DNA of 64,000 nucleotides, taken from positions 744,001 to 808,000 of the forward strand of contig JACCLO010000012.1 of the NCBI GenBank assembly GCA_029448655.1, in the 5' to 3' direction. Below the pieces are notes generated by a model. That model was not told the origin of the DNA and did not search any database. It saw nothing but the letters and a program-made list of their open reading frames with translations. Origin of the DNA: Wolfiporia cocos. Its lineage: Eukaryota > Basidiomycota > Agaricomycetes > Polyporales > Phaeolaceae. The first letter of the stretch is position 1. The number at the start of each line of letters is the position of its first letter. Positions 22,054 to 32,997 of the stretch are shown here, one piece after another. Position numbers and translations under genes: made by a program.

Positions 22054-22699
22054 GGTAACGAGACTAAGCGATAGTATGGGTGAGAGGTAAAGGATAATTA
22101 GTAAGCGCCACCGAACGCGCCGCGGCATCTCGGCATCAACCATTGTGCCGTCGGCACTGCAACGAGACAGCCACAAACGCGTCGAAGCATCTAGGGTTCG
22201 TATAGCCGGAATCCAACGAGTCGCAGCGGTGTAGCTCGACTTACCAGTGAGGCAAAATTATTGCTATTGGACGCAGCATTTCTCGCAGAACCAGTGATTT
22301 GTGCGGGATCACTCTCAGGTATGGTCCTCTCAGGCGCTATACCTGAGCTAGAGGGTCTTGAGCCGCACTTGACGCAGCAAATTATGTGTCTTGCCAGAAG
22401 GTATCTAGTCACCGGGATCCGGGGACATCCCACCGCTTGCTGGATTTTAAACGGCCAGCCGGCTCCTCAAGCTGCGGATTCTGCCAACATACTCATTTCA
22501 AACCGCCTCTCATGTGCACCTCACGACGTACATCTCGGCGCGATGGCGATGTCGACTCCGCAGTTCAGCTCTGCGCACTCTATGCGGTGAGGTCTGGCGC
22601 CCGCGTGAGGACACATATAAATCGGATGCAGGAGCAACATTGGGTAGCAAGCAATAGCAGCTATAGTAACACTAAACTTCGCTTCACATCTCCGCAACA

Positions 22700-24912
22700 A
22701 TGTCCACACCGGTCGCTCCTGTCTTGATAGTATGTATGAGTTCTTCCCCGGTTTGCACCTACAGCTAGTGGCGTCGTACAGGTGGGCGCAGGACCAGCAG
22801 GTCTCGTGCTGGCTCTTACATTACAGAAGAACGGAATACCTGTGCGCATCATTGACAAGGACCCTCAATATCACACTGGCCAGCGCGGTGCAGGAATACA
22901 GGTCAGAATCTTCGCGCTGAAGATGCGTATAGCATCCATTGACGCTGCGCTCTATTCAGCCTAGGACACTTGACTTGTACAACCTTCTCGGCGTCCTTCC
23001 GGACGTTCTCGCCAGAGGCACTCCTATGGCCGCCATCCGTATCTACAAGCTGCCTGGTGGCACGGAACCCATCAAGACCGTGTACATCAACCCGAACGAG
23101 GAGCCGACCTCGGCGATACCGCACGTATGTATACCTGCTCTTCCCTTCAGTGCGCCATGTTGACATGAGATAGCAGCCGAACACGTGGCTGCTCGGGCAG
23201 ACCAGCGCAGAGGCGATCCTCCGGTCACACCTGGCACAGTACAACTGCCATGTCGAGCTCGGCACGGAGATTCGTAGGCTCGAGCAGCATCCAGACCATG
23301 TTTTGGCCCACGTTGTGAAAAAGAATGGTGCCGTTGAAGAGCAGGAGAGCGTGGCCTGCCGCTGGCTGATCGGGACGGATGGCGCACGAGGTAATGGGTG
23401 TCGATTGTGGTTTACTGTGCTTGCCTCTCAGAACTGGATATGTGTGCAGGAATTGTGCGCAAGCTTCTTGGATTCGAACTGGTTGGAGAGACACGTGGAG
23501 AAAGGGCCATTGTTGGCGAGATTAGCTTGAAAGGGCTCGAGAAGGGGGTCAGTCAATCTTACAGCGAAAATACTCTCCTTCTCTCAAAATATTTAATTGT
23601 TGTCAGTATATGCATACGTGGGGAGATCACTCATCGCTCAGGTATGTCAGAACTTCCGTCGGATACTAATACATTCTGACAAGCCATAATCAGGATCCTC
23701 CTCCGCGCCACCGAGAACGAGGGGGAATTTTGCTTCGGAATCGTTGGGAATCTGGACTATGCGAAAGTCGTGGCGGACAGAGAAGAACTGATCCGAGTGA
23801 TCCGCCAAGGGACCGACCGCGATGACTTGGAGTTTGGCGAGCTGAAATGGATCACGGACTTTCACTACGCTCGGATCGGTAGAATTGAGACAGCACGAGC
23901 TGATCTTCAGCGCCAGGGCGAATGTCCGGATGGTCGAGAAGTTGGGCGAAGGCAGAGTTTTCTTGGCTGGAGGTATGGAGGAATGCGATATCTACCGCAT
24001 GAAATAACTTACCATCGGCTTTGCAGATGCTGCCCATGTGCACAGTCCAGCGGGCGGACAGGTAAATGCTCAATGTGTCGAAATGCCTCGTACTCATGTG
24101 TCAACCGCAGGGAATGAACTCCAGCATTCAAGACGCGGTACGTATCCTTGCTGTGCACCTATAAATACCACGGAATCTGAATCACTATTCATCAGTTCAA
24201 CCTAGGCTGGAAGCTCGCACTGGTCGAGAAAGGTCTCGCGCTGCCATCCCTTCTGTCCACCTACGACGAAGAACGCCTTCCCGTCATCGCCGAGATGCTC
24301 AAAGAAACCACGAAGCTACTCGAGCAGCGCGTGGCGGCCCAGCGCGATGGCTCCGGCAGTGAGGCCGCGTGGAATGCGGGAGATCTCATGAAGCAGCTTA
24401 CTATCAACTACCGCTGGAGCTCCATCATACGCGACGAGCGCGTTCCTGCGGGAGAGAAGAGTGCGGTTGACCCTTACGGCCTGCTGACTGCGAAAGGCGA
24501 CCCTATCCGCGCGGGAGATCGTGCACCTGACGCGCCAGGCCTCGTCGATGCCAGCACGGCTGGTGCTGACGCCACTTCGCTCTTCCGCGTCTTCGGTTCT
24601 TCTTTCCAAACTGTCCTTGTCTTTTCCACCGATACCGCACTCATCGATGCAGCGGTTAAGGCTATCGAGGCCTATTCCAGGGATGTCATCCATGTGGTGG
24701 TAATCCGTCCACAGGACGCCACCAATGTGATGATTGCCGGTGGCACCGCGTACATGGACTTCATTGATCGCGAAGGATACGCCTGCAAGAACTATTCTGT
24801 GGCTGCAGGCGGATCCACCGCCGTTATCGTTCGGCCGGACGGTGTCGTCGGAGGGATCGTGTTGGGTGCCAAAGGCCTGAAGGGATACTTCGCCACTATT
24901 TTCTCTATCTAG
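22700..24912 (+). CDS. FAD-dependent monooxygenase (phenol hydroxylase-like), copy 1, splice-site damaged
   Basis: The family uses FAD and NAD(P)H to hydroxylate aromatic compounds. Eleven exons fit: 22700-22729, 22782-22901, 22960-23124, 23177-23390, 23450-23547, 23607-23641, 23694-23864, 23917-23972, 24027-24061, 24111-24137 and 24196-24912 (1668 nt, 555 aa). Landmarks are VGAGPAGLVLALTL (FAD-binding GxGxxG), GQRGAGIQPRTLDLYNLLG, CRWLIGTDGARG, GRVFLAGDAAHVHSPAGGQG (the GD motif), FNLGWKLALV, and a C-terminal thioredoxin-like dimerisation region to LKGYFATIFSI. The frame needs a 52-nt intron at 23865-23916 whose donor here is CTACGC; copy 2 keeps GTATGC at the same place. Without that splice the frame shifts before the GD motif. 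The gene may therefore be newly dead, or use another site. The substrate is unknown. Confidence 0.82.
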
Positions 24913-25919
24913 AGGGTCATCTAGCGATGTAGGCTATGTAGTCGTAACTTGATGTTACCGTATGTTCACCCAGAACGAGGTCGCAATCTCCTCTCACTCT
25001 GTGACGTCGGTTTGTAGCGCCTGATGACGAGCTTCATCTTGGAGCAATCAATTGAATATATCGTCAACCTCCATAATGTATCACGTAGAGAAGATACGCC
25101 CGCATGCGTTGTGCCCAAAACGGCGCACTTCTGCGCAGCACTGACACCGTGTCCACGGCGGCACGCGCCTGCTCGACTTCTAACTTGTAGCTTGACAGCG
25201 AGGTCGTCGCCCTACCTAGAGCGCTTGCGCGCCTGTATGAGCACACCAGAGGGGGGGCAAGACGGTCTGGTGTCGCACAACGCTTTTTATCTCAAGAAGG
25301 GCCGCATGCCGCGGGATGCTGCTGGACTCGCGCTCTTTTGAATGAGTAAGATGAGTGACGCCGGTCGGCACTTGTGGGGCGCGTGAGATGGCACAGGAGG
25401 GACTTCAGTGCCGGAGATGCATCTTTAGGGCCTGTACGGGAACGCAACCTGAAAACGCTGGCCAGCGATAGCGATTGCGCTCAGAAATATCGGCCGTGGG
25501 AATATCATTGCGACGCGCGAGCGCCCGGGCGCTTGTCACGCCTTGCTCACGCTTACTCGGCGCCTACGGTCACGTCAATCGCTACCGGCTGCTCAATGTC
25601 CGACACAACCCTCTCTGAAGCGCAAACTCGTGTTCTTGCTGCACATATGGCTATATTTTGTGCCACAGCATCCCTTATTGAGCTTCGAAATGAGGTCAGC
25701 TGAGAGGAAGTTGTGTACATCCAAAGTCTGCATGGCCAGTCACAATCAGGTCACAAAGAGTCACATGGTGGTCACTGCCCGCGCTCAGTAGCGGTCCGCA
25801 CTTCCGAACGGTCTGACATTGCAAAATCGACATCGCTGGCCAGTGCTGTCGAGCATCTATTTTTTGGCAGGGAAATCGGTCGCCAGCAATATCAGGTTGT
25901 GTTCCCGTACAGGCCCTTA
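24913..25919. other. Spacer and dispersed repeat downstream of monooxygenase copy 1
   Basis: The first 430 bp match the sequence downstream of copy 2 (39750-40090), and about 25080-25340 also matches 15060-15290. On the minus strand the block could encode a short coiled-coil-like peptide, but frames are not shared among copies. 25350-25919 shows no gene. Confidence 0.5.
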
Positions 25920-26029
25920 GAGACACCACAGATGCATCTGGGGCACTCTAAGCAATATTAACACCCAAGCGTGCTGCATAGATGCATCTGAATAAAATAA
26001 GATGCATCTGCGGAAGAAATACCTGTGCA

Positions 26030-26100
26030 GGGTTCGAACACTTGACCTGGGATCAGCGAAGTCGCAACCTGTACCACTTCGCCAAATGGTCCTGGTATCC
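26030..26100 (-). other. tRNA-like segment, left arm of the TA-flanked element
   Basis: The minus strand reads TTTGGCGAAGTGGTACAGG (A-box-like) and about 35 nt later GTGTTCGAACCC (B-box-like). The acceptor and T stems do not pair properly, so it is not a functional tRNA gene. It points out of the element. Confidence 0.5.
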
Positions 26101-26166
26101 AACTCACATACACGTTGATACGATCCATTTAATGTCCTTTCATCACTGTAGCTGCTGATTGTCAGG

Positions 26167-26806
26167 TAGTGATGTGCCAGGCCAGGCCCGGCTCAAAAGC
26201 CCCGGCTTTGGCCCGGCTTTGAATGGCCTTGGCTTTTCAAAACCTCAGGCCGGGCCCCCATTGACGGCCCACGGCTTGGCCCGGCCCGGCCTGGGGCTTG
26301 CCCAGGGCCTGGCACTGTGAGGATGATCATCGCTGTAGCCACACAAACTCATAACGTACCTTCTCCAACTATCTTCTGACAAAGCCAAGCTCCAGTATCT
26401 TCAATAATTAGTGAATTATAGTGTGAAATCATCATTTCACCGGCACGGTGCTCTGTGGCACGCCTTCCAAATGGGGCATCATATAGGCGCCCAAAAGTGA
26501 GCGACAGGCTTCAGCACCAAGAATTCAATCCATGGGACTATCCTCTTGCTTGAATTTAAAAATATAGACATACTACATTGGAATATGGCATACTGCTACT
26601 ATATATATCCTTATATCATAGTTACTAGACACATTATCTGTTAGAGCTTTCAGGCCCGGGGCTCACGGCTTGGCCTGGCCTGGCTTGAGACACAAGCCGG
26701 GCCCTGGGCCATCTCAAGCCGTGGTGTAGGGCCCGGCCTGGCCCGGCCCAAGTAGGGCTTGGCCCAGCCTGGCCTATGGCCCAAAGCCGGGCCTGGCACA
26801 TCACTA
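26167..26806. mobile_element. Nested hAT-type non-autonomous element (640 bp)
   Basis: The terminal inverted repeats begin TAGTGATGTGCCAGGCC, fitting the TAGNG rule for hAT ends. The flanking octamers are TTGTCAGG and TTGTCAAG, an 8-bp target duplication with one mismatch. Subterminal regions are packed with GGCCCGGC and GGCCTGGC repeats, as expected for transposase-binding arrays. The AT-rich centre encodes nothing. Confidence 0.8.
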
Positions 26807-27037
26807 TTGTCAAGTCACACCTTAGTGTAATGTTCCATATTGCCCTGTAGGTAATTTATGATAGCATCCTTACCTTATTGCAGATACATATGGGTTGTGG
26901 GATACATCAATAAAGAGATGCATTCTGAGTTCAAGGAATGAGCTTACTGACATATGAGTAGAATGTTAAAATTTATTACAACCATTATTATATCGACCAC
27001 TGACTATATATTTGCACAAGATCTTCCTTTCATCAAC

Positions 27038-27113
27038 TGCTTTAGCTGAGTGGTTTCAGTCGCTGTTTCGCTGAGGTCTTGTGGTTCCTGGTTCGATTCC
27101 TGGCTTGCAATGC
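27038..27113 (+). other. tRNA-like segment, right arm of the TA-flanked element
   Basis: The plus strand carries TTAGCTGAGTGG (A-box-like) and GGTTCGATTCC (a perfect B-box core). Stems are imperfect. It faces the right end, mirror to the left-arm segment. Confidence 0.55.
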
Positions 27114-27184
27114 TTTATTTTGGTACTAACAGGCGCCTAATCTCGATGACTTAGTGTGCCCCAGATGCATCTGCGGTGTCTCTA

Positions 27185-28829
27185 AAGATGCATCTATGGC
27201 ACTGAAACTCTAGGGCACAGATCATGGTCAGCGTGCATATGTCGTTGAGCGAGGGTGAGCAACTGGTGAAGAGCTGTGCTTTATGAGAAACTCGATTTGC
27301 TCTATGTGTTCATGAAGGGACTGGACCTTTGATTCGATCGTAGCATTATTGTCTTGATCGCAGCATGTCTGGGCTTCGGGCCGCAATTCCAATGTCCAAG
27401 TCGCTAAAACCAAGTTAAGCATGATGATTGTTCACGCTAAGAAACTTGCCTCGAGGAGTGATTAACAGATTGTGGTGGTTTGTATTTCACATGAGCTATT
27501 GGATGGATATGTGGGCCACAGTATCATGTATGCAACTAAAAAAAATCAGCGCGTTCTACACTGTATGGGATTCGATGAAAGTAAGAAAAATATCTAAACA
27601 AATCGGTGGTAGTCCGCGCCAGTCTTTGCTCGTATGCGTGTGCCGACTAGCTTGGATATATGCATTCTGATGAAGACTTCCGTCGGTGTTTTTATAAAAT
27701 TGCTGTCGTGAGTTGGCGCACTTGAGGTTAATGCATTAACCTCAGGCGCGGGCGATCGAGGACTGTGGAGGCTAGTCCCAGGCTACAGGACGCTCAAGGG
27801 CGGGTATTTCACAAGTGTACAGGCTTCGAAAACAGCAAAACTATAAGCAGTATTAGCGTGTACCTGCTACGGCCACAGTCAACAAAGGGTCCGAAAGTAG
27901 ATATACGAGCGGCACGAGCGGATTTTCAGAGCTATTCTTTGGAGAGGAAGCATCAAGGCGCAATCAGTATCACGTGCCGCCGTGGAACCAATACGATGTC
28001 CAGCCGTAATGCAATAACCATTGCGCTAAAAGGGCAGAATGCCAACTCTGTTGGCATCTGTGGCTCTCAGTACTTAAGCTATTACGGCACATGGTCGTGA
28101 CGTGCTCGTGACAATCAGAGAATATCCAATGAGCCTGTCCAGAAAGAGGAGCCCTTCAGCAAGAGATGCAAGTCATCTCACTCATGGTGCTTCAGTAGCT
28201 GAGAACGCTTGTACCGAGCTCCTTGATCTTAGATGGAAATCGAAAGCCACTGCACGTGATCGCATCGGTCCGGTGATCTGACTCAGTTCCACCAGCGCTT
28301 CATGAACCGAAATATATGGAAAGGCCTTTCAAAGCAGCGCGCAGCAAACCGAACGGATGCCAGAAGCAAGCACTGGACGGACGTAGTTCGATAGACGCAG
28401 TAACTGCGTTCCGTACGTACTTGCTTCAAAAGCGGCACATTGTAGCTGGTGCTTTGCATATCTCGCTAGATTACATATCGCCTGCTCTAGAGCTCCAGGG
28501 ACAAGCCTTCAGGCTTAAGGGAAAGCCAGCGTATTCTAACCGCTCGAAATTGAGCGTGCACTTTACCAGTCTGGTCTCCTTTCAGCACCTGAGCCTGTGC
28601 GCATTAGGAGACTGCATTGCACAGAGCTTGGAATCACGCGTTCTTGGATTTGGGGCGAAGTAAGAGGGTACCGAGAAACCAAGTAAGCGGTCCACATCGT
28701 AAGCTTCGTGGCACGCGGCCGCGCCAGTCTCGATTGCAACGCAAGCGCTGACCTTGCACTATGGTGTTACTGCAGTTATGTCAAACAATCCTCTGACTTG
28801 TCCCGCAGGGAGGTACGAGACTGATAGGC
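27185..28829. other. Spacer between the two segmental copies
   Basis: The first 60 bp resemble 15352-15392. Frames at 27765-28100 and 28316-28663 carry no domain and no intron-like structure. I see no gene or RNA. Confidence 0.4.
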
Positions 28830-30035
28830 CAGGCCATATACTGCCTCGAGCCTGCCCCTCCATCCCACTGTGGCGGCCATGACAAGCCCGTCGACCCTAC
28901 CTGGCTTCTCGCGGAATCCCTATCATTCTCCCGTCCTACACTCTCCCACCCGCGAGGCTTCCCCTCGCATCTTCTTCTTCTCTTCCCGTCGAGTTCGACT
29001 TCACTGCATCATGTATCGTGCCCATCGTTGTGGCTTCGTTCGCCATAGCCATTGGCGACGCGTATGTCTTTCCTCAGCGCTACTGACGTACGTATCCAAG
29101 TTCAGTTCACTCCCGCTGACCACGGTGCGTCAAAACAGCCGCCAATGACTGCGTATGTGCGAGCCTCACACGAGTTATCATCAGTACCAGAACGTCCGGC
29201 CGCGGGCCTATCACGGACAGCATTTTAGCCGTCTGCGTAGGTAGCTCAGACAGGTAGTCTCAGAGCGAGCCGGGACAGGGAGGATGCCATCGGAGGGTCG
29301 CGGGAGAAGCAGACACAGCCCGCGCCTTCGATTGTGTGCTAGAGACTGCTATGTAGAAAGCGTGGATCCCGCCGCAAGAACGTAGACGCAAGCAGGCAGG
29401 ACGAGAAGGCGCACGCAGGCCCCGAGGAAGTCGACAGATCACTCGAGCAAGCTGCGCGCACGCCGGATCTGAACTCCAAGAAGACGTCAAGTTGCAGAGA
29501 TCTCACGCGTGGCGGAACGCAATAAGTGCAGCGCATCTCGCGAAGCTGCAGCGCGCCAGTGACCAGGCAGGACGACAGACAGATGCCAGCAAAGCCACGG
29601 GCACGGCTGTCTGCTGCCCAATCAGGAAGCCTCGACCTAGCTTCCGTCATGGAGTCTGATGTCGACCGACAACGCTGACAGAAGGCGGCGCTAGAGATCG
29701 CTTTGGCGCGGCCTGGCTCTGCGCTGATAGGGATGTCGGCCCAGCGTTGAGCTTGAGCGGGGAAGACGGGTACGCGCGTCGATCTCGCGAAGCATGGAAC
29801 TTGTTGATCGTTCTGTGGCGGCGGAGCTAGGAAGCCAGTCCCGAAGAGGCAGGCAACAAGAAGGGACCAGCAGCTATGTGCGAGCACGGGATCCTGGCGT
29901 AGGTACATACCAGGCTGGTCAACGGCACAGGGCGTTTTACAGGAGGAAATGCGCGTTTCGAATTGCGCATGCGCAGACGCGATGTGTCAAATACGTTCCT
30001 ACGCATGTCGTGCTCACGCGACATGTCGGTGTCAC

Positions 30036-31011
30036 TAGTGTTGTGAGGTCCGGTCCAGTCCGGTCTTTTGCATGTTTTGGGCAGGACCGAGGACCGGGAC
30101 CAGGACCGGACCGCCATGGGCAATGAGGGACCGGACTGAAGACCGGTCCCAAGTAGGACCGCGGTCCTAGGACCGGTCTGAACCGGTCCAGGACCGATCA
30201 AGTGGTTATTGACTTAACTATAGTTTTATATGTCAGAAACTGCAACAAAAGTGTACTTAATACTCGATATATACCAGAACATACTAAGTACAGCCCAAAA
30301 ATTTGGCTATGGTGCACTGATTCTTAATTTCTGAAAGTAAAATTGTATACTGAAGTCAACACACAGAAATGACACTGCAGTAACTGCACACCTCAAGTTG
30401 TATCTGATGAGATCATGTGTTGCATTTTTGTATGTGCCACAATGAGTAGCATATAACTACTGCTAAGCAGCGTTCTGCCAATAACTGAGTGATATTGAAT
30501 GCACCATGCATGTGTACCATAATATGTGAGTGTTAACACTACTGGATGGGAGAATACACAACTGCATGTCAGTCAGCAAAACTAGTGACAATATGAGGAC
30601 AACCTGTATGTGCCAAACATTGCCAAAGACAATAGCAGTGCTTCATTGTATCATAAATCAGAAGGTTTTTGGTTGTTACTATTCATGTCAGCTTCTGTCT
30701 GATGTGTTTACCTTGATAGCCAGTGGTACATACATGATGCAGACCCACTCTAGGGGGTCTTAAATACTTTGGTTTTGTTGTAAATTGGTCAGTCATGGTT
30801 CCTTACCTTGGAATAACCACATTATAAGTGCTATTCTACAATAAATTCAGGACCGGTCCTTACCGGTCCTGCAAAAACTGACCACTCAGAAGGACCAGAA
30901 CCAGGACCGTGTCAGGACCAGGACTGGACTGGACCGTTGAATCGGTCCTAGTCAGTCCAGTCCTGGTCCGGTCCTTGGTCTTTAGCAGTCCTTGAGACAC
31001 TCACAACACTA
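30036..31011. mobile_element. hAT-type non-autonomous element (976 bp)
   Basis: The inverted termini are TAGTGTTGTGAG, and both flanks carry the identical octamer GGTGTCAC (30028-30035 and 31012-31019). Copy 1 of the segmental duplication has one GGTGTCAC at the matching site near 20560, a true empty site. Both subterminal regions are dense in GGACCGG and GGTCCTGG-type motifs in both orientations, and the centre is AT-rich with no coding capacity. Confidence 0.9.
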
Positions 31012-31224
31012 GGTGTCACCTGCACATTTTGTGCTGGCCAATTGTATGCATGCGACGTCGACATCTAGTCATTTCTAGAGAGGCACAGTGTGAAGGTCGC
31101 ATGCGACCATGTGTACGTATCCAATATTGATGATTGCGTACGAATACAGGCTTCTGTGGCGTGAGCACGTGAGCAGCGATCATTGCACGTGATTGTGCTT
31201 TGGCTTCGATTGCTGCAGGGCAGC

Positions 31225-32631
31225 TGTCACAGATTATTCTGTGGCATGACTAGGTACCTCCCCCTAGCGGAGTCAAACATAGGTACTTATGTTTAGTAGT
31301 CACATGACTTGGAGACCCAGTAGTGTAGTGGGAGTGTGTCACTATACCCTGACAGTCACAGTACCTACCAGTGGCTACATACATGCTTACATAAGGCCCC
31401 TAGTTACGCTACGCACAGACCTCGCCTTTAGGGCAGCCCTCCCTGCGACTAGTGTACTGCCTCTGACACAAGCAACAAACTAGCACTCAACCGGGGGAAG
31501 GGGGCTCGCTCAAAGGCGCCTTCCAGGTCCCAGGACCACTAGCCGTCAAAGGCCAAGACAAGTCTGAGGTTGTCGCTCAGACTGTCTGGCATATATACTC
31601 CTAACCTATTTGTACATGTTTGTACGGTGGCTCAGAGGCCTCTACGTACTGGTATCTAATTGGCTATGAGCTACGTGCCGGTAATGGCATCGGAGCGCTG
31701 GATGTCCATGGCGACGTAGCGTATAAGGGGCGGATCTAATGAGTAGCCAATCTGTCGGGTTCGATCGGTGGTTCTCGTTGATCGTAGGTGTGCCGGTAAT
31801 GGCGGGGTTCTAAGTCCGTGATTGGGCGTGGTCTGCCACGATCGGAGTCGGGCCAGTACGGGCCGGGTATAGTGTAGGTTGATCGAGCGTGATCGGCTGC
31901 GATCGGGGTGTAGCGCTCTGTGACTGGTAGGGTTCTCAGTCGTGCAGAGCCTTGGGTTATTATCCCTGCCTGTTGTACTCGTAGGTCAGGGTGTGTACGG
32001 GGTGTAGTATAGTGTCTATGCCAGTAATGGCGAGTGTCCGTGCAGTGGGAACGCGAGGCGTTAGGTTTTAGTGTTCTGGGTCACGTGCGAGTGTAGACCG
32101 TGCTCCTAGTCGGCGTATAGCGTAGTGTGCGGTGGTTTAGCCTGATCTGTACAAGGCGTGCCATCGTGCTATCGTAGCCTGTTAGACTCTAGGGGTTGGC
32201 TCGTGACTCCGTGGTTTAGGGACTAGGCAGCGTATGGTTCTTGCTGCCGGGACTTGGACTGAGTTTAGGGTTAGACTGCTGGTGGCCTGCTAGTGCCCGT
32301 AGTGTCCTATGTAGCGGAGGGCTTCTACTAGCGTTGCCATAGGATTCCAGCTGGGCTCGGATAGAGTGCTGCAGCGTGCATATGGCGTGAATGGGGTGTC
32401 AACCTAGGATGTTCTACTAGGCTTTGAAATTGGCTTGTGACAGCCTCACATGTATAAGTAGCGACGTCTGAGGTCTTACAACCTCAGACTGAAGATACTC
32501 AATGTTGGGCTTGGTCCCTCTCTACTCTCTCTGCGTGCTAGTCTGGGGCCTTTCGCTATACAACTCGACTATGAACCTTAGCAATGACACCTCATCAAGA
32601 CGATTAGTACGTCTAGGATAGTTTTGTGTCA
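31225..32631. mobile_element. Solo LTR, 1407 bp, TGTCAC family
   Basis: The unit starts TGTCACAG and ends TTTTGTGTCA, with the identical pentamer GCAGC on both sides (31220-31224 and 32632-32636). The matching place in copy 1 (near 20760) lacks it. Near its 3' part it has a TATA-like ATGTATAAG followed by an inverted CTGAGG/CCTCAG pair, a layout shared with other TGTCAC LTRs here. The parent internal region is not in the window. Confidence 0.85.
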
Positions 32632-32997
32632 GCAGCGCACAAGGAACAAAGAGCTGAATAAAGTGTATCTATATCCTAAGAATGTACAGGCAAAAGCATG
32701 GAAATTTGGGAAGAATGATCAATATGTGTTTGTCACGAAAGCTTCAAGAGCTATTCAACTGGTCAGTGCAGTCCAGCTAGGATAAGCTATGGTTTAAAAG
32801 TGTCAAGAACTATAACAAGGATGCCATGGTGTATGGACTCACACCCTCATGAGATGCTGGTACAGCCTCTGACCTTGCAAGGTAAGCTATAGGAGTCTTA
32901 CAGTACAATCTAGATCGGAGAACCAGTAAGCATCGCCGAACATGACACGCCGCGGCATCACGGCACCAACCATCGTGCTGTCGGCACTGCAATAAGA

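Larger units (their letters stand above)
19378..25340. repeat. Segmental duplication with monooxygenase, copy 1
   Basis: This 6-kb segment matches 28830-40092 in collinear order: a first block beginning GCCATATACTGCCTCGA, a middle block around 20800-20985, the monooxygenase promoter and gene, and its downstream repeat. Relative to copy 2 it has about 1.1 kb extra at 20986-22095. It serves as the empty-site reference that reveals the insertions in copy 2. The 19.4-20.8 kb part contains no recognisable gene. Confidence 0.8.
25920..27182. mobile_element. TA-flanked inverted-repeat element with tRNA-like arms
   Basis: The termini are about 33-bp inverted repeats beginning GAGACACC and containing the palindrome AGATGCATCT, 31 of 33 matching. 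TA lies immediately outside each end (25918-25919 and 27183-27184), as in Tc1/mariner-type insertions. Both arms carry a tRNA-like segment pointing outward: left arm, minus strand, A-box-like TTGGCGAAGTGG and B-box-like GTGTTCGAACCC; right arm, plus strand, TTAGCTGAGTGG and GGTTCGATTCC. No transposase is encoded. A 640-bp hAT-type element is nested inside. Without it the element is about 615 bp. Confidence 0.7.

Noticed and set aside
25930..27196. CRISPR-like array of AGATGCATCT repeats
   Set aside because: The repeats are few, palindromic, unevenly spaced and lie at transposon ends; the genome is eukaryotic.
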